From Planctomycetota bacterium (GTDB lineage: Bacteria > Planctomycetota > Planctomycetia > Pirellulales > Pirellulaceae), in the NCBI GenBank assembly GCA_019347795.1, contig JAHWKS010000362.1:1-6301 (forward strand): a stretch of DNA of 6,301 nt. Reading direction: 5' to 3'. The position numbers and the translations under genes are program-made. Of the stretch, positions 1 to 5,928 are shown one piece after another. Under the pieces are notes generated by a model. The model ran no database searches. It saw nothing but the letters and a program-made list of their open reading frames with translations, and had not been told where the DNA came from. The number at the start of each line of letters is the position of its first letter. The stretch's first letter is position 1.

Positions 1-218
1 CGAGGAGCGTTCTCGGCATTCGGCGGCGGCGCTTGAGCGACTTCGGCGGCAGGCGGGGCGAGGGGCTGATCGCTCACCGTCCAGCCGGCGCCGGGAAAGC
101 CGGGGTGGACGTCTTCCTGCTGCTCGGCGACATACGGCGCCGGCGAATCACCGGCCGCGGCGGCGGGATCGGCGCCGGCCAGGAGCGTCAGCGCGATCAG
201 CGAACCGGCAAGCGCCAT
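1..218 (-). CDS. Signal-peptide protein, probable FliO (5' part only)
   Basis: This is the beginning of a secreted or membrane-anchored protein; about 72 codons are visible and the rest lies beyond the left edge. It opens with MALAGSLIALTLLAGADPAA, a hydrophobic stretch ending in an Ala-rich segment that looks like a signal peptide, with possible cleavage after the Ala run near residue 22. A Pro/Ala-rich, low-complexity stretch follows, including the segment VAQAPPPNAEN. The ATG at 218 is backed by a strong AAGGAG nine bases upstream. It is the gene after fliN, the place FliO holds in fliLMNOPQR-type clusters, and some FliO homologues carry an N-terminal signal sequence. FliO helps assemble the FliP core of the flagellar export gate in the inner membrane. 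No FliO-specific domain is visible in this part, so the name rests on position and signal peptide alone; another exported flagellar protein is possible. Confidence 0.5.
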   Translation of the reverse strand, partial: MALAGSLIALTLLAGADPAAAAGDSPAPYVAEQQEDVHPGFPGAGWTVSDQPLAPPAAEVAQAPPPNAENAP

Positions 219-227
219 CCGTGGCGG

Positions 228-233
228 CTCCTT
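228..233 (-). promoter_or_regulatory. Strong Shine-Dalgarno of the fliO-like gene
   Basis: On the minus strand AAGGAG lies nine bases before the ATG at 218. It is the best ribosome binding site in the window. It fixes the start of the leftmost gene and suggests independent initiation there, although the gap from the fliN stop codon is only 33 bases. Confidence 0.75.
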
Positions 234-251
234 ATGTGCAGCAGCGGCTAA

Positions 252-842
252 TTAGACGTCGTCGCCCGCGATCAGCTCCGCCACGCGGACGCAAAAATTG
301 TCGTTGAGCACCAGCACTTCCCCGCGGGCGATGAGGCGCTCGTTGACGTAGATATCCACGGGATCGCCCGCAAGTTTCTCCAGCGGCACGACGGCGCCTT
401 TCCGCAGCGCGAGTACCTCTTCCAGGTACATGGAAGCCCGCCCCAGCTCGATCTTCAGCTCCAGCTCGACGTCGCGGAGCAGCTCCAACGTCGCCTTATC
501 GGCCGAGGCCGGCGTGCCGCCGAACTCCTGCCAGTGGAACGGAGACGCGCTGGGGGGCGTCGATCGCGAAGGGGCATCGACCGAGGCCAGCGCCTCTTCC
601 GCCTGACGAAGCAGAAACTCGACGTCGTTGGGCGGAAGCTCTAAGTCAGACAGACCTTTCGCCTTGGGACGCGCACTTTCCGCGGTCGCCGCCGCGGCCT
701 CCCCGCGCCCGGCGTTCGCGGACGGCGGAGGCGGCGCGCCGCCCAGACCTTGGGCTTCGCGCAACAGCGCCTCAATCTCGTTCTGGCTGATTTGCTCAGG
801 GTTGTCCGCCATGACGTCCCATGCCGGCCCCGCTGCAGGCAT
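252..842 (-). CDS. fliN: Flagellar motor switch protein FliN with FliM-like N-terminal motifs
   Basis: FliN is a C-ring protein of the switch complex at the cytoplasmic face of the motor. The C-terminal third (about residues 117-190) is a SpoA/FliN domain: LLRDVELELKIELGRASMYL, then a hydrophobic strand around VVPLEKLAGDPVDIYVN, then GEVLVLNDNFCVRVAEL. The first 115 residues are a low-complexity Ala/Pro linker holding two related segments, ISQNEIEALLREAQ (18-31) and LPPNDVEFLLRQAE (69-82). Both resemble the EIDALL peptide that binds CheY-P at the N terminus of FliM and FliY. At 196 residues it is longer than typical enteric FliN (about 140). The ATG at 842 overlaps the fliL stop (TAATG), which favours translational coupling. 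The ATG at 812 (MADNPEQISQ) is an alternative that matches the usual N terminus of the family better. No fliM lies between fliL and this gene. Family assignment is secure; the exact start is not. Confidence 0.93.
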   Translation of the reverse strand: MPAAGPAWDVMADNPEQISQNEIEALLREAQGLGGAPPPPSANAGRGEAAAATAESARPKAKGLSDLELPPNDVEFLLRQAEEALASVDAPSRSTPPSASPFHWQEFGGTPASADKATLELLRDVELELKIELGRASMYLEEVLALRKGAVVPLEKLAGDPVDIYVNERLIARGEVLVLNDNFCVRVAELIAGDDV

Positions 843-1393
843 TACTGCTCGACGAGGGTGAAGTCGGTCACCACGATGTCGCGCAGCAGGGGCTTGGTTA
901 AGAGGCGGTTACTTTTCTCCAAAATGCGCCGTTTAATCAACCCCAAATTCGCCTCGGTCAGGTCCGCCACCTCGGCGTTGCGGATCACCACCAGCACCGA
1001 TTCCCGGATGCGATTGGCCACCGGTTGGTACAGCCCCTCGAACTTGGCCTTATCTTCCTGCCGCACGATGCCGTAAAGCTGAAAGTCGATCCGCAGGTTG
1101 ACCCCCCGGGCGGGAAGATGCGTGGTGAAGCTGTGGACTCCCAGGTCCACCTCCACGGTCGGCTTCTTCTGGTCGTCGGGCGCCAGTTGATCGACCGGAT
1201 CGGCCGAGGCGGGCATCCGGTCCTGAAATCGCTGCTCGGCCTGGGCCACCACTTCGTCCACGCTGGGGATCATCAGCCAGGCGATGAGGCATTCGGCCGC
1301 CACCAGCACGCCCATGAACGACGCGGCGATGACCATGCCCAAAACGGACTTGGCGCCGGCGGGAGGAGCGGCGGGAGTGGCGTTCTCAGACAT
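842..1393 (-). CDS. fliL: Flagellar basal body-associated protein FliL
   Basis: FliL is a single-pass inner-membrane protein that surrounds the stator units and supports torque or stator stability. After a short cytoplasmic N terminus one transmembrane helix is visible at about residues 17-43 (VLGMVIAASFMGVL, then ECLIAWLMIP). A linker and the periplasmic FliL domain follow (about 78-183): a strand EVDLGVHSF, a strand VNLRIDFQLYGIV, helices containing RIRESVLVVIRNAEVADLTE, and the ending LLRDIVVTDFTLVEQ, which matches the C-terminal strand typical of FliL. The helix carries a Glu (E34), unusual within a membrane span. Two starts are possible: ATG at 1393 (MSENATP), chosen here, or TTG at 1402 directly after the motB stop. 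Neither has a clear ribosome binding site, so reinitiation after motB is likely. Its position between motB and the switch gene supports the assignment. Confidence 0.92.
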   Translation of the reverse strand: MSENATPAAPPAGAKSVLGMVIAASFMGVLVAAECLIAWLMIPSVDEVVAQAEQRFQDRMPASADPVDQLAPDDQKKPTVEVDLGVHSFTTHLPARGVNLRIDFQLYGIVRQEDKAKFEGLYQPVANRIRESVLVVIRNAEVADLTEANLGLIKRRILEKSNRLLTKPLLRDIVVTDFTLVEQ

Positions 1394-1402
1394 GTCAATC
1401 AA

Positions 1403-2155
1403 TTACTGCGAAAACCGCTCTTGAAACTGGTCGCGACTACCGAAGAAGTCGTCCACCGTTTCATCGAGCAGGAACAGCTCAACACGCGGGTTTTGTTCCA
1501 GCTTGATGGGATCGGCCCCGATCTCCACCGGCTCGCTGGCGCCGGCGGCCGTCAGCCGCAGGCGGTTCGGTTCTATTTCCAGCTCGTTCACCAGGAAGTC
1601 GCGAACGGACCGGGCGCGCTGGTAGGCGAGATCCCAGTTGTCGGAATACTCCTTGCCCGGCGCCACGGGCCGCAGGGACGTGTGGCCGCGAATTTCGATC
1701 TTCTGCGGCTTGCCCAAGAGCAGCGGCGCCTGGTCGCGAAGGACCTGTTTCTGGTCTTCCGTGAGTGCGAGTTCCTCTTCTCTAAAATAGATTACGGTTC
1801 CGATGGTGGTGCGGCTTCCCGGACGAACGATGCGGACCTGCGGGTGGTCGCCCACCGGCGCCTGAACCTTGTCCCCCCCATTGTGCGTGTCGAGCTTCTG
1901 CGCCCGCCCCATGACGGCCAACGCGTCGAACGAGGAGTTGCGGGGTTTAAAGTCGCCCGGCGTCATGCTCATCTGCGAGAGGTCGTGGCCGAACCGCTTG
2001 CGGAAGGACTCGACCATGGCCTGGAACCTCTCGTCCTGCTTGACCTCGCTGAGCGAGACGAGCATGATGAAGAACGTCAACAACAGCGACATCATGTCGC
2101 CGAAGGTGACGACCCACTCGGGCACTCCGCCGCCGCTGCTGGGTTCTTCCGCCAT
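1403..2155 (-). CDS. motB: Flagellar stator protein MotB (OmpA-like peptidoglycan anchor)
   Basis: MotB pairs with MotA to form the ion-conducting stator and anchors it to the cell wall. The N terminus has the family signature: VPEWVVTFGDMMSLLLTFFI, a single transmembrane helix (about 14-36) with the ion-binding Asp at D20. A plug/linker region follows. The C-terminal OmpA-like domain covers about residues 105-232, with KIEIRGHTS (152-160), NWDLAYQRARSVRDFL (173-188) and NPRVELFLL (222-230). The usual GHTD motif reads GHTS here, so the Asp that contacts diaminopimelate in OmpA-like domains is replaced by Ser160, while the conserved Arg of the RA motif (R180) is kept. The TF-x-D context around D20 resembles sodium-type PomB/MotS more than proton-type MotB. 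The start is firm: AGGAG overlaps the motA stop codon six bases upstream. Length (250) is normal for the family. Confidence 0.96.
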   Translation of the reverse strand: MAEEPSSGGGVPEWVVTFGDMMSLLLTFFIMLVSLSEVKQDERFQAMVESFRKRFGHDLSQMSMTPGDFKPRNSSFDALAVMGRAQKLDTHNGGDKVQAPVGDHPQVRIVRPGSRTTIGTVIYFREEELALTEDQKQVLRDQAPLLLGKPQKIEIRGHTSLRPVAPGKEYSDNWDLAYQRARSVRDFLVNELEIEPNRLRLTAAGASEPVEIGADPIKLEQNPRVELFLLDETVDDFFGSRDQFQERFSQ

Positions 2156-2161
2156 CGACTG

Positions 2162-2166
2162 CTCCT
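2162..2166 (-). promoter_or_regulatory. motB ribosome binding site overlapping motA stop
   Basis: The minus-strand sequence TAGGAG holds the motA stop codon TAG and the motB Shine-Dalgarno AGGAG in the same bases, six bases before the motB ATG. The ribosome that ends motA therefore covers the motB initiation site. This arrangement couples translation of the two stator subunits. Confidence 0.7.
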
Positions 2167-2938
2167 ACGCCGCCTGGCCTTCGCCGGCGCGTTGTTTGGG
2201 GGCGAGGAACGTCTTGAGCTTTTGCTCCACCACGCGCGGGTTCTCGCCAGATTGGATCGCCATAATTCCCCGCATGGCGATTTCCATCGAGCGCAGTTCC
2301 TGCTTGTGAAGAAAGCCCAGCTTTTCCGCGAACGGCAGGAAGACTCCGTTGGAGATGATCGCTCCGTAGAGGGTGGTGATGAGGGCGACCGCCATCCCGG
2401 CCCCAATGCCGGAGGGGTCGGACATGTTCCCGAGCATCATGATCAAACCCATCAGCGTGCCGATCATGCCGAACGCCGGTGCGAATCGGCCGGCCTGGTC
2501 CACCACCGCCTTGCCGTCGGCGTGCCGGGCGGAGAGTGAGTCAATCGCCGAGCGCATCACGTCTTCAATCACCTCCGGCTGCGAGCCGTCCACGGCCATC
2601 TGCACGCCGAGCTTGATAAAGTCGTTGTCGATCTCCTCCAGGCGGGACTCCAAGGCCAAGAGCCCATCGCGGCGGGCGGTCTCGGCCAGGCTCACCAGTT
2701 GCGAGATCAGGGCGGGCACGTCCTCCCCTTTGTTCAGGAGGCACTTTTTGACCACCATCGGCGCCGCCAAGAGGCGCTTGAGCGGGAAGGAGATCAGCAC
2801 CGACGCGAAGCAGCCGCCGCACACGACCAGCACGGAGGGCAAGTCCCAAAAGGCGGCGAACGAGCCGCCCCCGACGATGACCGACCCCGCCAACAAGGCG
2901 GCCACCAGAATCATGCCGATGAGGGTGGCGATGTCCAT
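2165..2938 (-). CDS. motA: Flagellar stator protein MotA (sodium-type PomA/MotP-like)
   Basis: MotA forms the ring around the MotB dimer in the inner membrane and pushes on FliG in the rotor. Four membrane segments are visible at about residues 4-24, 33-53, 152-172 and 178-204. The cytoplasmic loop contains ARRDGLLALE (88-97), matching the charged Arg and Glu that meet FliG. TM3 has FAPAFGMIGTLMGLIMMLG with the conserved Pro154. TM4 has AGMAVALITTLYGAIISNGV followed by Pro202 and AEKL. The TTLYGA pattern and the Thr residues in TM3/TM4 resemble sodium-driven PomA and MotP. At 257 residues it has the length of PomA. MDIATLIGMILV is a typical family N terminus, so the ATG at 2938 is secure despite a weak ribosome binding site (GGA only). 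The 62-base gap to flbD and the 9-base gap to motB place it within one operon. Confidence 0.97.
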   Translation of the reverse strand: MDIATLIGMILVAALLAGSVIVGGGSFAAFWDLPSVLVVCGGCFASVLISFPLKRLLAAPMVVKKCLLNKGEDVPALISQLVSLAETARRDGLLALESRLEEIDNDFIKLGVQMAVDGSQPEVIEDVMRSAIDSLSARHADGKAVVDQAGRFAPAFGMIGTLMGLIMMLGNMSDPSGIGAGMAVALITTLYGAIISNGVFLPFAEKLGFLHKQELRSMEIAMRGIMAIQSGENPRVVEQKLKTFLAPKQRAGEGQAA

Positions 2939-3000
2939 ACGGGCCGAAATTCCAAATCAGGGCGGGCTGCGGGGAAGGAAAACTTGCGGCGCCCTTCACG

Positions 3001-3201
3001 CTAACCGCGGGGCGGCGGCACGAGGTGCTTGTTCTGCTGGTACGCCACCGTCCGATGCAGCACTTCCTCCATCTCCTCCTGGACCACGACCCGGTCGCCG
3101 GAGGTGAGGGTGATGTACGTGTCGGGCCGGGCCTCGACGTAGCGGATCAACTCGGCGTTGAGCAGGAAGGCGTCGCCGTTGAGGTGGGTCAGCTTGATCA
3201 T
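3001..3201 (-). CDS. flbD: FlbD/SwrD family small flagellar protein
   Basis: A 66-residue protein starting MIKLTHLNGDAFLLNAELIR. It has the features of the FlbD family (the SwrD family of Bacillus, distinct from the Caulobacter regulator also named FlbD): a LNG turn near the N terminus, an N-A/E-L-I segment, the PDTYITLTSGDRVVVQEEME block (26-45) and a helix ending in a Tyr-Gln-rich segment, then a short Pro-rich tail. In Bacillus, SwrD lies just after the hook gene and is needed for full stator torque; its position here directly before motA-motB fits that role. I chose the ATG at 3201 because family homology begins there and GGAG lies nine bases upstream. The reading frame stays open to 3285, but the extra 28 codons resemble no family member. 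How the protein acts is not known from sequence. Confidence 0.9.
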   Translation of the reverse strand: MIKLTHLNGDAFLLNAELIRYVEARPDTYITLTSGDRVVVQEEMEEVLHRTVAYQQNKHLVPPPRG

Positions 3202-3390
3202 CGCCGCGTTCTCCGCTTGCGCCGTCGAGGGGAGGAGGCGCCCGCAGAAAACATAGGACACGCAAGACGGCGCGGGGAGAAACATCCGTCCCGGCCTGGC
3301 CCCGCGCAGGGCCGAAGCGACACCGCTTGCGGACTCGCGCTGGTGGCGCCGAAGATTCCGCCGTTGCGCTCTACGCCGGCGGCGCCGCCT
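3202..3390 (-). other. flgE-flbD intergenic region, no clear signal
   Basis: These 189 bases are the widest gap in the cluster. Directly after the flgE stop comes a perfect 12-base palindrome (GGCGGCGCCGCC at 3378-3389), which has no loop and no following T-run. Further along is a short GC stem, GGCCC-tgcgcg-GGGCC. A TATGTT on the minus strand has no acceptable -35 element at 16-18 bases. I see no sigma-54 (GG-N10-GC with the proper context) or sigma-28 pattern. A promoter serving flbD-motA-motB could still be hidden here, since the gap is longer than elsewhere in the operon. Confidence 0.4.
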
Positions 3391-5892
3391 TTACCGTCGG
3401 ATGTTCAGCAGCTCATCCAGCAACTGCTGCGACGCGGTGATAACCCGCGTGTTCCCCCGGTACTGCGTGGACGCGAGCACGAGGTCCGTCAGGTTCTCGC
3501 CGATGTCGGTGTTGGAGAGTTCAATGGCGCCGGCCACCAGCGCGCCGACCCCCCCACTCCCCGGCCCGCTCACCACCGGCAGGCCCGAGTTAACGCCGAG
3601 GGCGAACATGCTCTGCCCCCGCTGCTCGAGGCCCTGCGGATTGGCGAAGCGGGCCAATTGGACCTGCCCCAAGTCGCGGCTGGCGCCGTTGTTAAACACC
3701 CCGCGGATCGTGCCGTCCTCGCCGATCGTGTAGCTCTCCAGCTTCCCCGCGGGAAAGCCGTTTTGCTGGGAAGCGGCCAGGCTCGCGCTGGCGGCGGCCA
3801 GGCCGGAGACGTTCATGAAGTTCAGTTCGAACTCCAGCGGCGTGGACGAAGGAATGTTCTGCCGCGCGATCGACACCGAGGCGTTTGAAGTCGAGATCAG
3901 GTTGCCCTCGCCGTCAAACCGCACCAGCCCCGTGCCCACGGAAATATCGTTACCGAAAGCGAGGTCGTTTTGCGGCGAGTCGGCGTACCAGCGGTACGTG
4001 GTCGTGGTGTTGTCCCGGCTTTCCAGCACGGCCGTCACCCGCACGTTGAGGGGCACGCCGAGAGAATCGTAGACCACGAAGTCGGCCACGGCGCTTTGCC
4101 CCTCGGCCTCCTGCAGCGTGTTGAACGATAAGTTCGGCGTGAGGACTTCTCCGTCGGTGGCGACGATCTGCATTGCCGACGTCCCCAGCGTGATCGCGTT
4201 ATCGACGCCGTTGTTGGAGACGACGCGAATCCGCCCCTCGTTGAGCAGCGCCCCGGCCGACAGCGTGCCCGTCTCGCCGGTGATCTCGTTTTCCGAGCCG
4301 GGAATGGGATTGGGATCGCCGACAACGCTCGACTGCACGCCGAGCGATCCCTCCATGAATGTCAACAGGTCGGCGACGCTGGTCGTGTCGGTGATGGTCA
4401 GACTCTGCTCGGCGAGGGCTCGTCCCCCTTTGCGGCCGGCAAGCTGGAGGGTTCCCAGCTCGAACACGTTCTGATAGCTGTTCCCCTCGCGGCGGAGAAC
4501 GTCGGTCAAAAGCGTGTTGAGCGCGATTCGCGGCCCATCCAGATCGAGCGCCTGGTTGCCGGGAACGGTGAGATCGCTGATCGTCGCGTCGCCTTTCGAG
4601 TCGGTGTACGAGTCGCCCGGCTGGAGCGACTCGACGAGATAGAAGGCGTCGGGAGCATTCCGCAGGTTGCGATACAGCCGCACTTGGTCGTACTGCGGAA
4701 AGTTGTCGTCGGGCCCGGGCACGGGCGGCGCCGGCAGGTCCTGAATGTGAATTCGCCCGTTCACCACGTTGATGCTTCCCTGCGGCAAGGCGACAGGCCG
4801 CGTCTCTTCCGCCCCCGCCCGGGCGTACGTGACCATGTACGTGTAGCTGCCGCTGATCGAGCTCTCGTCCAATTCGGGCGCCGCGGCGATGTTGGCAGTC
4901 CCGTCGTCGATGAAGGGGGCTGTGTAGTCGAGGTTTTCTCCCACGCGGCGGAACTCGCCGGCGGGCGTGTCGGCCGCTGCGCCTAACTGCCGGCGATAGA
5001 CATTCAACAGCGGGTATTCAAAGTTGGGGCCGCCGGAGGGAGTCGGCAGGTCGGTGAGCGTCAGCGCGTTCTCCCCCGCGCCGACCTGGCCGAGCACGAT
5101 CTCGCTGGTGGCCGACGGCATGCTCTCCGTGCCCGTGTTGTCGACGAACGTGAAGCGGTACTCATACTGGGCCAAGGGCGTGAGGGCCCCGCCGGGAACG
5201 GCGGAGCTGGTCGCCACGGTGGGAGGCGCCAGCAGCGGACGCGGAACGCCGGCAACCTGGCCGGTCACGCCGGTGAGATCGGGATCGGGAATCGAGCCGT
5301 CGCCCAGCGTGAGCGTTTCGACGACCTGCGCCTGATTCGCGATGTCGCCGCTGGGGGTGAGCGTTCCCTCGAGGGTCACCTTGCTCGTGGCCTGGGCCAC
5401 GGCGGCGGCGCCGAGCGGAATCGTCAGCGGCGCCAGCTCCGTCGCCTGAACTGTGTAGAACTCATCGACGCCGTAGCCGAGCAATCGCTGTCCGGACGAG
5501 GTCACCAACTCATTGTCGGCGTTGAGCTTGAAGATGCCGTTGCGGGTGTAGAGCCGATCTCCCTGGGAGGCCTGCACGATAAAGAAGCCGTCTCCCTGAA
5601 TGGCCATGTCGGAGGGACTGGAGCTGATCTCCACGGTGCCTTGCGAGAAATCGGGCGTGATCTCGGCCACCTGCACGCCCAGGCCGATCTGCCGGGGGTT
5701 GGTGCCGCCGTTGTCGGCCGTCGGCAGCGAGCCGATGCTCTGCGTTTGCAGAAATTGCGTGGCGAAGACCGGCCGCGCCTGCTTGAACCCCGTGGTCTGC
5801 GAGTTCGCCAGGTTGTTGCCGATTACGTCGATCTGCGTCTCGGCGGCCGTCAAACCGGTGAGCGCCGTCGCCAATGCCGAAGTCAAACCCAT
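3391..5892 (-). CDS. flgE: Oversized flagellar hook protein FlgE with Fn3-like insert
   Basis: FlgE is the hook subunit, exported and polymerised outside the cell. The N terminus carries the rod/hook signature: SALATALTGLTAAETQIDVI, then GNNLANSQTTGFKQAR (25-40), SDMAIQGDGFFIV (94-106) and LYTRNGIFKLN. The C terminus has ELSNTDIGENLTDLVLASTQ and YRGNTRVITASQQLLDELLN, which form the coiled D0 helix. Hook D2 features return at ADFVVYDSLGVPLNVRV (603-619), LVRFDGEGNLIS and IGEDGTIRGVFNNGASRDLG. At 833 residues it is about twice the size of enteric FlgE (about 400). The extra mass sits between about residues 200 and 595: two tandem fibronectin-III-like repeats (about 228-338 and 345-440), then a region with LTITDTTSVADLLTFMEGSL similar to flagellin/hook IN motifs. 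I place the start at the ATG at 5892, preceded by AGGGG seven bases upstream. The frame is open to 5964, but the extra codons run into the palindromic repeat. Confidence 0.94.
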   Translation of the reverse strand: MGLTSALATALTGLTAAETQIDVIGNNLANSQTTGFKQARPVFATQFLQTQSIGSLPTADNGGTNPRQIGLGVQVAEITPDFSQGTVEISSSPSDMAIQGDGFFIVQASQGDRLYTRNGIFKLNADNELVTSSGQRLLGYGVDEFYTVQATELAPLTIPLGAAAVAQATSKVTLEGTLTPSGDIANQAQVVETLTLGDGSIPDPDLTGVTGQVAGVPRPLLAPPTVATSSAVPGGALTPLAQYEYRFTFVDNTGTESMPSATSEIVLGQVGAGENALTLTDLPTPSGGPNFEYPLLNVYRRQLGAAADTPAGEFRRVGENLDYTAPFIDDGTANIAAAPELDESSISGSYTYMVTYARAGAEETRPVALPQGSINVVNGRIHIQDLPAPPVPGPDDNFPQYDQVRLYRNLRNAPDAFYLVESLQPGDSYTDSKGDATISDLTVPGNQALDLDGPRIALNTLLTDVLRREGNSYQNVFELGTLQLAGRKGGRALAEQSLTITDTTSVADLLTFMEGSLGVQSSVVGDPNPIPGSENEITGETGTLSAGALLNEGRIRVVSNNGVDNAITLGTSAMQIVATDGEVLTPNLSFNTLQEAEGQSAVADFVVYDSLGVPLNVRVTAVLESRDNTTTTYRWYADSPQNDLAFGNDISVGTGLVRFDGEGNLISTSNASVSIARQNIPSSTPLEFELNFMNVSGLAAASASLAASQQNGFPAGKLESYTIGEDGTIRGVFNNGASRDLGQVQLARFANPQGLEQRGQSMFALGVNSGLPVVSGPGSGGVGALVAGAIELSNTDIGENLTDLVLASTQYRGNTRVITASQQLLDELLNIRR
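4573..5211 (-). repeat. Two tandem Fn3-like repeats inside flgE
   Basis: Residues about 228-338 and 345-440 of FlgE align with each other. Shared positions are YEYRFTFVDNTGTES against YTYMVTYARAGAEET, LTLTDLPTP against IHIQDLPAP, NVYRRQL against RLYRNLR, EFRRVGENL against FYLVESL, and FIDDGTANIA against YTDSKGDATIS. The pattern of Tyr-x-Tyr strand, Glu-x-x-x-Pro, DLP turn, YR strand and Tyr/Asp-rich end resembles the fibronectin-III-like modules of tailed-phage structural proteins. The repeats are diverged at protein level, so this is an old duplication. The domain name is my inference from pattern. Confidence 0.7.
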
Positions 5893-5898
5893 TTTATT

Positions 5899-5903
5899 TC
5901 CCC
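5899..5903 (-). promoter_or_regulatory. flgE ribosome binding site
   Basis: The minus strand reads AGGGGAAATAAA immediately before the ATG at 5892, giving a purine-rich Shine-Dalgarno-like stretch about seven bases upstream in an otherwise GC-rich region. It supports the internal ATG over the longer open frame that begins at 5964. Confidence 0.55.
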
Positions 5904-5928
5904 TGCAAAGCCAGTGTCGCGCAACGAC

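Noticed and set aside
1025..2539. A 504-codon open frame on the plus strand, opposite fliL, motB and motA
   Set aside because: Its His/Arg/Leu-rich translation has no domain pattern, and it lies exactly antisense to three well-recognised genes. High GC leaves long empty frames on the opposite strand.
3202..3285. An upstream extension of flbD by 28 codons
   Set aside because: FlbD family homology begins at the ATG at 3201, which has its own GGAG; the extension matches no family member.
3246..3290. A sigma-70 type promoter around TATGTT upstream of flbD
   Set aside because: No reasonable -35 hexamer lies 16-18 bases upstream; TTGCGT is only a few bases away.
3025..3888. A 287-codon open frame on the plus strand across flbD, the gap and the end of flgE
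   Set aside because: Low-complexity Arg/Pro/Ala/Val translation without family features, antisense to flbD and flgE; it is explained by GC bias.
5893..5928. A sigma-54 promoter before flgE (TGGC followed by TTGC)
   Set aside because: The TGGC and TTGCA elements in ACTGGCTTTGCAGG are adjacent and do not have the required -24/-12 spacing.
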